This document shows, one piece after another, positions 23,640 to 34,599 of a stretch of 64,000 nt of DNA. Source of the stretch: Rallus limicola (Eukaryota; Chordata; Aves; Gruiformes; Rallidae). The position numbers were made by a program, and so were the translations under genes. The notes beneath the pieces are model-generated. The model saw only the letters and a program-made list of their open reading frames with translations. It was not told the origin of the DNA and searched no databases. Position 1 is the first letter of the stretch; each line of letters starts with the position of its first letter. Location: contig JAKCOZ010000007.1 of NCBI GenBank assembly GCA_022605955.1, positions 37,488,991-37,552,990 of the forward strand. The letters run 5' to 3'.

Positions 23640-26600
23640 GGAAAAGAGGGAAGAGAAATAAAGTTAGACTGAGTATTAAGAAAAACGAACCAAGGGAAAC
23701 CTTTAAACCCAAGAGCTACAGTGAATTCCTAAGAGAAATTGTGGAAACCCAAAGATTCATTGGAGTGGTGTTTTTTTGTTTGGTTGGGGTTTTTTTATTT
23801 ATTTTATTACCAGAGCAGAAAATACACTTGGGAGAACAATTCTTCATTGTCAGGGGAATTAAGAATATATTGTACTACGTCTCTCCTATCGTGGGTTTCT
23901 ATGAATATGTGATATAAACCAATGGGGGAAAGCCATTAGCTTTGACACTCTGTAGTAGAAGAGTACTTCTGTTACTAAAGACTGAAGATTTAGGTTTTGG
24001 GGTTTTTTTCCTCCCCTCTAGGTAATGAAAGAATTCTAAGTGACAACAGCCTGTGTGAAGAAAAAAAAAAAAAAAGAGGAACATGTAGAGAAATAAAGCT
24101 ACTCTGCTTTTGTTAATAGGTATTCCCAATCCCAGTTTTAAGCATCAGGTTTCCGTGACTATAGCTGGGGAATATCTGTTCAATTACTCTAGGAAATGTG
24201 CCTGTTTCTCTAAGGAGCAGAGCAGGTTCATGTTTCTTTGCAACTTCACTGTGAAGTTTAATCTTCATGATCATGCATGTATGGTTAAATACCTTCAAGG
24301 CTTTCCCCTTTTGCTACTTATGGCTGTATCCCTATTAAATCTGGCATTTTACTGTTGTTTTGAAGATTGACTGTAGATTCTCTTATACATAGCTTGAACC
24401 TTTGATATTTGCATCCAAGTATTATTTGAATCACTTACTATTGAAAGTAATAGATTATCAATTGGAAATGGTATAAAAATATCAGAAAAAAATAAAATGT
24501 ATTATCCAGGCAGCCACACTGAAGGCATAAATGAAAGATTAATAGTTCACATCTTTTTCATTGTGGTACATTAACACCTTTGACCCAAGGGAGGGAAAAT
24601 ATCCCTTTGCAAGAATTAAACAGTGATTTCTCAGTTAGATAGTTGCACTAGATTCTTGTGGGGTTTAGCAATCAGAGAGGGATCAGGACCTACATTTGCT
24701 CAGAGTCTGCTGTACAATCACTTCCATAGTGCAAAATAAGTCTAAGGAAGCAATTACATGTCTAAATTCTTTTACGTACATGATCAGAGGCTTTTAAAAT
24801 CAGTAGCTCTGTGGAGTTGTTGGTATAGTTTTACTAGGAGAAATACTGTTGTATTCGAGATTTTACACTAGATAATTATATAATTCATTTTGTGTTGCCT
24901 GTTTATAAGTTTTATTTTACTTTAATAGGTCTGGTTATGGATGCAGAGTATGCAACTGAGTAGGGTAGCATTTAAATGGCATAGGATCAGACTCATTCAG
25001 GGCATTTGAGATGTTTTCTTGTTTTATTTTTACATGGGAAAGTATCGATAATGTAAAAGCAGAGTGTAAACATGCTATATTGAATTTATCTAAACATCAG
25101 GGCATGCTTCTGTGCATATAGGAGCAACTACACCCCCTACCCTTTGCAGCAGTGATATATCAAACCTTTCATGTGCACCTCCAGGGCTGCAGCACAGATG
25201 AACTTTGCTCTGGGCATTCGGGTGCCCTGGGGAAACACTCTTTTGGGTCAGAGCTGATGATACTCTTCATAGCTGAGGTGATCTAAAGCCAATAGGGGTG
25301 TAACAGACCTCTCAGATTCAAGAGGTACCAGAAAAAAGCCTGTTTTGGAAAACACCTGGATTCTTGTCCCTGATGCTTCATTGCAAAATGTTCCCTGTGT
25401 GCTTACAATTATCAGTTCCTCTCTCTGTATCACCCAGTAAACGCAGCACAAGGTTTTCCCTTGGGAGGAAGATGATGGAGGGAAGAACGGGCCGAAATTG
25501 TTCAACAGCCGCTGTTGAATGCCAGAGTCACTCCACAAGCCTCTGATGGTTCTTATAGGCTAAATCTAGGCAAGGACTTGGAAACTCTTCCTACTTCTGG
25601 GGCCCCTACCTCTGCCCCAGTGTTGTTAAGGCTCTGTGGCAGGTTGGAGCAATCACCCACACACCTTGTTTTAAACCAACAGATGCCAAATTAGGATGCA
25701 AGGGAGACAAGGACCCTGGACCATCCACATTCCATCACATCCCAGAAACAAGGTGTTAACATGGGCAACATCATCCTTTATAAAAAACATCTAAGCCAAA
25801 TAGATTATTAATATATTTTCACCTAAGCATGAAATATTGTATAGTTTTCAAGTATACAGTTGTAATTATCTGCCAGTCACATCTATCTGCAGCTAACATT
25901 GATTTTGGGTAGAGAACAAAACTCTCTATAACAATGTATAATGTCACTATATAAAAGAAACCTCTCTGTGACCCCAGCATCTCTGTCTGTGTCTGCAGAT
26001 TTCAGGATTTTGCATTTCTCTACATAGTGATTCATTCCTCTGTAATGATATTCCTTTTGTGGAGTGTCAATATATAATTAGAGGGTTGTGTTGTATGTCA
26101 TTGTGTTAGTTTTGCTACAAAACATGAAGGTTCAGATCCACTCCTGTAAGTCAGTAAAGCTCCATTAAAATCAATATAGCTGCAGTGATCTGATCTTCTT
26201 GTGCATCTTAATTTCATTATTTTCTTCTTTTCATGTAAACCAAATTACTATTTTCTGAACACAGAAAATTTGTTTTTCTTAAATTTAGCAACCACAATGC
26301 TAGATTTTTATAGAAATAAATAATTACAGAGAATAGCTATAGTTAACAATAGGAAGATTGAAAATAGATTTTTATGCCGTAGTGCAAAAAAAGCAACTGA
26401 TATGACATGCTGCTCTAATTAAAGTATGCTAATTATGGGAACAGATTTAATCAAATTATACTTTCTGTGTGTAAGTGCAATATATAACAGATTTTAAAAT
26501 ATATCTGTAAGCATGGAAGCATGAGAATAGAAATCCCTCACCTTATGTTCCAATTAGTGTTAGCCAGTTCCTATTTTCTAATGCCATATATGAAACACTT

Positions 26601-27772
26601 TATTACCAATGGAAAGCTGTGTGAAAAAGCTGTTACTGATTTTAATGTATAAGGATGATTTTGACACAACAGGAACAATGGGGGCTTGGCATCACTGGCT
26701 GTTTTCTGATTTGGGAGATTTCCAAAGAATCTCTGGCCTAAAGAAAGCTTTAGTCACTTGTACTCCCTTGGGCATCGCCTCCAATAAAGGCACTCTGTGA
26801 TGTGCATGTGCTGGATGATGTGGCCAGCAGGTTGGGCAGTGATAGCATTAAGAGAGATCACTTTAGAGCCATATCCCATTGCCACAGAGTTTGCCTGAAG
26901 TAGTCCTTCCATGGATGTCAATGGATTTAAAGGTTCTCAGGTCTCTTGATTCAGTTGCTTAAACATAGGCAGCTCGTCACTTGGACTGTGTTCAGGTACG
27001 AGTAACATGCAAATAGTACTAGTGAATATGAGCACATGGCTTTCAGGAGAGACAGCTGAATCTAGACTTTTGGGATCCCCTCAGACATAGAAAATGGCTC
27101 TTAGTGGCTCTGTATGGGCACCTGAATTTATCCCCCCAGGGCTGAATTAATTTTCCCTAACTAGATTTACATATCACATGTTTCTACATCTGAGTTAGTC
27201 TTTTTGGACATTTACACATGGGAATTGGTACAGGATATTTGACTTATTTCAGATATCTTCATTGGGATGAGATGTCTTGTTCCCAGTTCCCTTCACTGGC
27301 TCTAAAAAGATTCCAGAAAACTCAAGTTACTGTTGTCTTCACTGTAGACACCTTGGTTTGATGGCGCTCTAAATACGAAGGGTGTTAGTCAGTCACAGGC
27401 TACCACATGAGGAAGGTCCTTGTGGTTCCATTTTTTCACAGCTTACTGCCTCTGGCTGAGAAGAAGAAAGGGGTATTGGTACTGTAGGACATTAGGGCAG
27501 CAAGGTGATAACTGGAAGCTTTCCACTAACCTTAATGAACTTTGGACTAGAATCAGAAACACAAAGTCTTAACCAACACCTTCTCTGAGAAAGTTGCTCG
27601 CTGAAATAATTCATACAAGGCTGATGAATGGTTTCACACTGTGCACATGACACTATATGCCTTTATGTTTCTCAGGATGATGCAATCTCTTCACAATAAC
27701 TTTTACTATGGGGAACTTGACTGTGTTTTGATTTCCATTTAGATTGTGAACCCGCACTCTGAATTATAGGTC

Positions 27773-28358
27773 TGCTGTGGGTTGGCCCTGGCCAGCAGCC
27801 ACACACCCACATAGCCACTTAGTCAGTCCCCTCTCCTTCTCACCTCCCCGCAAAAGGGGGAGAGATTAAGAACAAAATTGAGAAGACTTGTGGGTCGAGA
27901 TAACAACAGTTTAATAAGTGAAGGAAATATATATATTAAAAAAAATAGTAAAGTAAAAGAAAAAAAAAAGTAATGCAAAAGCAATTGCTCACCACATCCC
28001 ACCAGCAGACCCATGCTACACTCTGAGTAGCAGCCACCTTGGAAATCAAGTGCCCACCTCCACCTCCCTTCTTCCTCTATCCCAGATTTTACCGCTGAGT
28101 ATGATGTTATATGGTACAGAAAAGATCTTTGATCAGTTCAGGTAGCAGTCCAAGCTGTGTCCCCTTCCTAGGCTATTCCCCACCCCATGTATACTCAATG
28201 GAGGGGTTTGAGTGTGAAAGAGAGAAAGCCTTGACATTGTGCATGCACTGTTCAGTAATAATCAAAAACACTGGTGTGCCATCAACACTGTTTTAAAAAC
28301 AAATCCAAAACACATGGGCAGCTATAACGAAGAATTAACTCCGCCCCAGCCAGATGCA
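27773..28358 (-). mobile_element. Second solitary ERV LTR, eroded ends
   Basis: About 590 bases matching another avian LTR family that I recall from other birds; its plus-strand start (TGCTGTGGGTTGGCCC) is a decayed form of the same GTCGTGGTTTAACCC-like end as the LTR at 7.6 kb. The sense strand is inferred to be minus. On that strand the polyadenylation region is still visible as TTATTAAAC (reverse complement of GTTTAATAA at about 27909), followed by TCTCGACCCACAAG. The upstream TATA region is eroded to GGTAAAATC. A/T runs at 27930-27972 correspond to the family's variable AT-rich stretch. No LTR partner, internal gene or convincing target-site duplication was found (AGGTC on the left against GTGAA on the right). 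It is older or more damaged than the first LTR. Confidence 0.8.
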
Positions 28359-29881
28359 GTGAAAGGTTTAAAGCCATTGCCTTCTTGGGGGTAAGCCAAA
28401 ATCAGAAGCACTGTAGAGCAGCAGTTCTACATGCTACCACATATTGAGGGTTGAAGAGATGAAGGTACAGGACTGAAGGGATGTGAGGAGTGGAGCAGTT
28501 CCAAAATCAGAGTGAATGTCTCATCTGTCTGTAGCTCTCAAAGCAACTCAACTGTTGTTATTAAGGGCTAATTGTTGATTTGCTGCATGGATGGTCTAAA
28601 ATGGAAAAGCAGTCAGATACTATTCTTTGTCACTTCATATTCCCAAGGGTAGAAAGAAAGTTGCACTTGATTATTTTCATACTGTACAATTTTTGGCCTT
28701 ACCAAAGCAACAGCTTAAGTTTCACTTTAAAGGGAATGCAGAAATACAAATATAGGTTTGCATATTAAAATGCACAAACCTTTCACCATGCAGTCTAAGC
28801 CCTTTACCAGGCAACCAGAATTTTTCTGCTTGTTTTGTATCTGTTAGATCCCTCTCCATTTTGATTGCACATCCTTTCCGTCCTGCTCTAAATAGACAGA
28901 GATCATCAGTGCATTTTACTGAACATTTGCCAAGAGAAAGTGTTGTTTTTTTATGGGAGGTGTTGGAAACATTTCAAAATATAGGTTTTACAGCAGAACA
29001 CTGCTTTTAAATTGGTTTAGGATTTTTCCCCCCCTGGAATGTGTCATATTGGCACACAAAATATCTCTCTGTGGCTGTTCGTGTGAAACAGGCACACAAT
29101 TAGTAACAAGCTGGTACTCAGTCCATCAGCAGTTGAAATGTTTTGTTTGGAAGCTCTGGCCTTGCCTTTTGGTTCTTTTTTCAGTTGAAGGAGCTATTGT
29201 TATCACACCATGCAAGCAATGTTGGTGCCAACTGTCCAAATATTTTTTTGCTTGCAGCCTCACTGCCACTTATTTAATTATTGTCTCATTTCATTTAAAC
29301 TACATACTCTAAGAACACTTTAGTAATTTAAGCCAAAAGAGAACACTTGAGAACAATTTTATCACTTATAGAGACTCAGAAAAAGATAGGAGCACCTGGA
29401 TGCATTTCTCATTTAATATATGGTTAAGTTATTTATATTACTTAATAAGAAAAATTGCATATGAAAATATAGGATGCAGCCAGGAGTTTTTTATATAATA
29501 ACCTGTTTTTCAGAATACATTGGTTGCATACTGATATTCCAGCTTTTTATTTTCAGCTGAGGAAAGAGCTGGAACTGTACATTGCTTTTTACAAGATTTA
29601 ACTTCGTCTTTGTTTGCATGATGATAGTAAGTCAAAAGCTGTAACTTTAATCTGGTGTGAATGAGTTTGGCCAATGTTTCTCATTATTATACAGACTGAG
29701 CCAAAGTGCCAAATTCAGACAATTTTGTATTTTGGTACATTTGAAATCCCCATTGCTGTGCATGTTTTAACATGTCCTCATCCTTAGGGACTTTTTCATG
29801 TTCAGAGGAGGAAAAATAAAAATAAAAATCTGCTTGTTGACAAATAACAATGGATTGTTATATGGATTAGTAACTCACATA
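28359..29881. other. Unique AT-rich DNA
   Basis: No gene or repeat recognised. A plus-strand 119-codon frame at 28953-29312 is rich in Cys, Leu and Phe but has no domain. It lacks a plausible initiation or splice context, so I treat it as chance. Confidence 0.5.
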
Positions 29882-30120
29882 ATCACAGAATCATTAAGGT
29901 TGGAAAAGAACTCCAAGATCATCTAGTCCAACTATCCCCCTACCACCTAGGTTAGTTACTAAACCCTGTCCCTAAGCACATCATCCAGCCTTTCCTTAAA
30001 CACCCCAAGGTATGGTGACTCCACCACCAACCTGGGCAACCCATTCCAATGCTCAAACACTCTTTCTAAGAAGAAATTTCTTCTAATTTCTAACCTGAAC
30101 ATCCCCTGGGGCAACTTGCA
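29882..30120 (-). mobile_element. CR1 3' end, minus strand
   Basis: The tail and 3' UTR of a CR1 copy in reverse orientation. AATCACAGAATCATTAAGG at 29880-29898 is followed by TTGGAAAAGAACTCCAAGATC and the last ORF2 codons up to about 30120, where it stops abruptly against a plus-strand CR1. It is the subfamily with a CATCCAGCCTTTCCTTAAAC block. Confidence 0.92.
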
Positions 30121-30127
30121 GCCACCA

Positions 30128-30957
30128 GCATTGGGTGAATGGTTACAGTCAAAGACTTGCAGTCAGCAGCTCAATGTCTGGATGGAGATCAGTGACAAGT
30201 ACAATCTATCAGGGGTTCATTTTGAGATTGGTACTGTTTAATATCTTCATCAAAAACATAGACAGTGGGATTGAGTACACTCACAGCAACTTTGCTGATA
30301 ACACCAAGCTGAGTGGTGCAGTTGACTAACAAATATTTACCATGTTTTTTGCTTCAGGTTCAACAAGGCCAAGTGGAAGTCTCTGCACCTAGGTTAGGGC
30401 AATCACTGCTATCAGTTCAGGCTGGGTGCCCCAGCCTCAATTGATTGAGAGCATCCCTGCAGAGAAAGACTTGGGGATACTTGTAGATAAAAAGTTTGAT
30501 GTGAGCTGAGAAAGGCTGGGCTGTATAGAAAGAAGCATGTCCAGCATGCTTAAGGAGGTTTTTCTCTCCCTCTACTCTGCTGAGACTCTATCTGGAGTAC
30601 TGCATCCAGCCTTGGGGTTCCCCAGAACATAAAATACATGGACCTGTTTGTTAGACTAGCTATAGAGGAAGGCACAAAAATAATCAGATGTATGGAACAC
30701 CTTTCCTATGAAAAACAATCTGAAAGAGTTATTGAAAACTTATTGTGGCCTTTCATTAACTAAATGGGGCTTATAAAAAAGATGGTCTGTAGTGATAAGG
30801 GGCAAACATTTAAAATGAAAGAGTTTAGATTTAGAATACATATAAGAAAGACATTTTTTACAGTGAAGGTGAGGAGACACTGCAACAGGTTTCCCAGAGA
30901 AGTTGTGGGTGCTCCATCATTGAAAGTGTTTAAGGTCAGGTTCGATATTGAGTAACC
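30128..30957 (+). mobile_element. CR1 LINE, plus strand, RT core to near 3' end
   Basis: An old CR1 copy in sense orientation abutting the minus-strand CR1 3' end on its left. It runs from just before reverse-transcriptase motif B through motif C and the ORF2 C-terminus. Many substitutions, stops and gaps break the frame. The copy stops near 30957 without a 3' UTR or octamer tail, and LTR-like sequence begins some 30 bases further on. The 3' end was therefore removed by deletion. Confidence 0.9.
30135..30329 (+). pseudogene. CR1 reverse-transcriptase motif B-C remnant, catalytic Asp lost
   Basis: A 64-codon remnant spanning CR1 reverse-transcriptase motifs B and [18 protein letters not shown] is followed by FADNTKLSGAVD, where the second aspartate of the catalytic ADD triad is replaced by Asn. 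The SGVPQGS motif B is degraded to IYQGF. Loss of a metal-binding Asp would abolish polymerase activity even without the frameshifts and truncation. Confidence 0.85.
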
Positions 30958-30986
30958 TCATATAGTCAAAGACATCTTCTCCTTGG

Positions 30987-31050
30987 GCTGCAGGGGATTC
31001 TTTGTGCCACCCCTGTGGCCCCCCACTACTAAATGCTTGCCATGCAAACC
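30987..31050 (-). mobile_element. ERVL-type LTR scrap with internal deletion
   Basis: Plus-strand words GGGCTGCAGGGGATTCT, GCCACCCCTGTGGCCCCCCA and CTTGCCATGCAAACCA match, in order, an internal module and the terminal ~50 bases of the LTR family at 7587-8718. The intervening LTR sequence is absent. Sense is inferred to be minus, as for the complete copy. It adjoins the deleted 3' end of the CR1 at 30957. Confidence 0.6.
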
Positions 31051-34000
31051 ACTCATTAGCCTGTCTGCAGGATTTTGCAGATGGCTAACTTTGAATCACG
31101 GAGCTTGCAAAGACAACTACCATATCCCAGCACTGAGTTATATCTTCTTCAGGGCATCTCTTGGATGCATACTGACCCTCAGCTGATAAAACTGTCCCCA
31201 CTTTCTAACTGTTCTTACTAGGAGGGTTGGTCCTATTTACAAAGCAGTAACTTGGCATTTATGAGTCCTAGATTAAATGTCTTGTACTGCTGGAGACTTT
31301 TCTTTGTGACAATGGACAAATCTTTTAGGAAAAGATGTTTAAAGGTATTGAACACCCACAACTGTAAAGATGTGTTAGTGATTTAAATGAGACTTGGACA
31401 TCTTTGAAAATGTCACAGAATACCAAATATCTTATTTTTAAATCTTCCTTTTAGTTTTTTCATTCCTCAGTTGCTCATCAGCAGGTAGGAGATAAGAGCA
31501 CTTTCCTTACTTATGGGATAAAAATCCATCAGGATTGTGATATTTTTTATATTCACATAAGAAATAGGAAAGTTATAATGCAGGTATTAGATGAACAGAG
31601 GTACACATCATTCTTGGTATAATCTGAAACATCAGAGATTACACAGTACTTATTTTATCACGGTAGGATAATTTTGAAACCTCCAAGCTGTTTGCTTATC
31701 AAATAATATAATTGTATAAAAAGAATCATCCTGCTTCTCTGAAAACACTGTTTATGACAAGAGGTCCCCAAAGCAAGTGTATTCATATATCTATGCCTAT
31801 ATGCTATAAAATCATGGGTATATAACAGAAAACTGTATCTAAATTCACATCACAAAGTGGTGGTGGTATCTAGTGGCACAGATCTAAGAACAAAAGAACC
31901 AAATAAAGATACAATAATCTGTTTCTACAATAAGGTTATTTGCCTGATCAGATGTCTCTGTTGCTTTTTCCCTTGGTTTGGAGCATGCTGTAACAACAAA
32001 TCAATATATTTTTCTACCAAAGACTAAAAATCCTTTGACAATGAAATGCTTATTCAGGAGATGATCACAAATATTTTTTAACCTAATTGGTTCTAATGCT
32101 GCTTGTGCAACAGCAGTGTGCCTTACTAATCATTATCTTTTCGTTAGCAGAAGGCAACAACAGGTGGAAAGTTTAGTGAAAAAGGCTGTTTTGTAGGATA
32201 ACAACATATCAGAACATTGAACTTGAAAGTAATGCCCTGTGATGTAAAAGGAGTCATCTGTCCAAGTTTGTCATAATCATAAATATCTCCATCCTTTTCA
32301 TTTCTGCTAAGTGCTCAACACAAAGCATCTCTTTCACATACTGCAGTTCTTCATGTAACTGTTGGTTTTGCTCTGTGATCAGTTGGTTTGCCACTGAAGT
32401 GGTTGCTAAATACCTGTTTCCTGACTAGCCTTTGTATATGTTTGTGTTGATGTGTTGTGCCATTTAGTGAGAGTGAACCTTTCCTACAGACTGATGTGTC
32501 AGCCTGAGAGCAGAGCAGGAGTGGAATCCACAACAGCCTCCCTTCCTACCTCTATAGAACTCCTCAGCAAAACAAGCCCTGATGTCGATCATTGATGGAG
32601 AACACAAGAATCAGCAGGTGGGAAACTCAGGGGATGGTTCAATTATTAACTTCTGCCTATCAGAATATTGAATGAGTTGGACAAAATTGCTGATCTGATT
32701 GAAAGCTAACCCAGAAAAAGCCCCAACAACAACAACAACAGCAAGTTTTATTTTGGATCAGTTACTGAATTAGTGCTCCCACAGGAGTATTTTCAATCCA
32801 GGGATGGTATGTTTGTGTAAGGAAGAAAAAGGGCAGGAATAATACCTTTTGAGTTAGTTCCTATTATAGATTGATTCATTTAGCTGTAAAACCATAGAAT
32901 TAAAGCAGACTTCACTTAATATGCACAACTGTGTGCTCCATTTATAGTAAGCAATGAAAGGATTAGGATTTTTTTTAAAAATCTACATAAACCTATGTAT
33001 CTTACATACAAGCATTTTCATCAGATTGCTCATTACAGTTTGTTGGTATTCCAGTTATTATAATTTTTATAAGTACTTCCCTGGGTTGCATTCTTGATCA
33101 GGGATTAAAGGAAAAGCTCCCAGAAGATTGTACATGATGGGCAGACTGGGCTAATATTATAAAATATGGATTGACCTGGACAGATACTGCTGCACTGTGA
33201 TTTTACAAATTGCTTTCCCTTTCTTATATCTTAGCTTTGAAAGCTGTAAAGCAGGAATAATTTTAATAGGCCTTCTGTGAAAGATCATCCAGATTTGTGA
33301 GAACAAAGTATGCTCTTGGAGAAAAATGTATTACCAACAGTAATTAAGCCTTGCTGGGGTTAATGGAAGCAAGAAGACCCAAGGATAAGCTGGAGCTGAA
33401 TCTCTTTTTCTGTACACACTTGTGCTTATCATTAATGAAATCTGGAAGAAAAGCATAATTTGTGGAACTTGAAGTGCTGAATCACATGCCCAGCTTTAGA
33501 AATGTGAGAGGTTCTACTGCCATTATAGACATTGCCCACATGGTAAGGCTTGCCAGCATGTGTTAGCAAGGACTGATGATGAGCTGACAGTAAAATCCTG
33601 TCTTTGCAACCAGTGGGAAATTTGTTTTGGATGGTTAGAATGTGGTCAACAACAGTCTGCCCTGTATTGTGTTCCTTAATGTCAGCTTTAAACTTCCTTC
33701 TTTTAACTTCCCAGCTCCTATCACTGTCTGCAGCTGGATAAGTTGCAGATTTAACTGAAAAAACAATAGAGCTAAGTATGCAAAGTTATGTGACACAGTA
33801 ATAATGCTGCTGGGATTTGATGTAATTAGCTAAAGTTTTTTTAGCAAATTCTGTGAAAGTCTGCTTATATCAGATGTGTTGGGTATCCATTAAATGCACT
33901 GGACCCTTTCAGAAAGCTATGTTAATTCATGTCGGAACAGAGGAACAATAAAGCAGTGGATCTGCAAAGTTGAAAATTATGAAATAAAATTCCAGTGCAT

Positions 34001-34599
34001 TTGATCAGTTGAATGTTGTGTATTTTTTAAGATTAAATTCTGACTTTCTGATGAATCTTGACATGTTTGCCACTTCTTTCCACAGCAAAATTAAAATAAC
34101 CAACAAACAACAACAAAAAAATCTTCTGCAAAGACAGTGATATTATGGTTTTGTTCAGGTTTCAAGCACCTGGCTTTTTGATGCGCAAATCATTATTTAT
34201 TTTATAGGCAGTAGTAAAACAGAGTAACTAACTAGATGTGTGTCCCCTTACGCTCAACATCAACAGAGCTTTAAGCAAACGATTATTTGAGGGGGAAAAA
34301 AAGAATTTTATGGCTTTTATAGGACACTTTTGTGTAAACTTTACAATGGTTGTTGAAGGGATCCTGAAAAATGCTACACTGCTACAAAATGTTTTTGATG
34401 TTCCTACACTGCAGTGTCTGGAATTTCAGTTGAATACTTATTTGGTTTTGACAGCAGAGCTTTTCTTTTAGAATACCATCATTCTGGGGTATTCAAAACG
34501 TATGTATATAATGATTAATTCATTTTTTTCTACTACAAGGACTGTATTCATGTGATGAGAATATACGCAAGTCCTAAGGATGACATAAGGGAGAATGTA
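31051..34599. other. Unique AT-rich DNA
   Basis: No gene or repeat recognised over 3.5 kb. Frames at 32351-32533 (minus) and 34238-34471 (plus) are short and featureless. An (ACA)n stretch at about 32726-32742 is minor. Confidence 0.5.

Larger units (their letters stand above)
16135..27772. other. 11.6 kb of mostly unique AT-rich DNA
   Basis: No recognised repeat body or gene. It contains an exon-like signal at 16267-16300, A runs at 23621-23639 and 24061-24075, and a TATA-like motif at about 25950, all listed or discussed separately. Open frames here are at most 101 codons (21297-21602, minus) and none shows a domain, signal peptide or conserved motif. A possible CR1 tail echo at 17540-17562 (ATTCTGTGATTCTA) has no CR1 body upstream. 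Confidence 0.55.

Noticed and set aside
7587..28358. The two LTRs as the ends of one 20-kb provirus
   Set aside because: They belong to different families and lengths, and the sequence between them is CR1 and unique DNA with no gag, pol or env remnants. The first LTR also has its own target-site duplication.
28953..29312. 119-codon plus-strand frame, Cys/Leu-rich
   Set aside because: No recognisable domain or splice context; expected occasionally by chance in 64 kb. RNA support would be needed to revive it.
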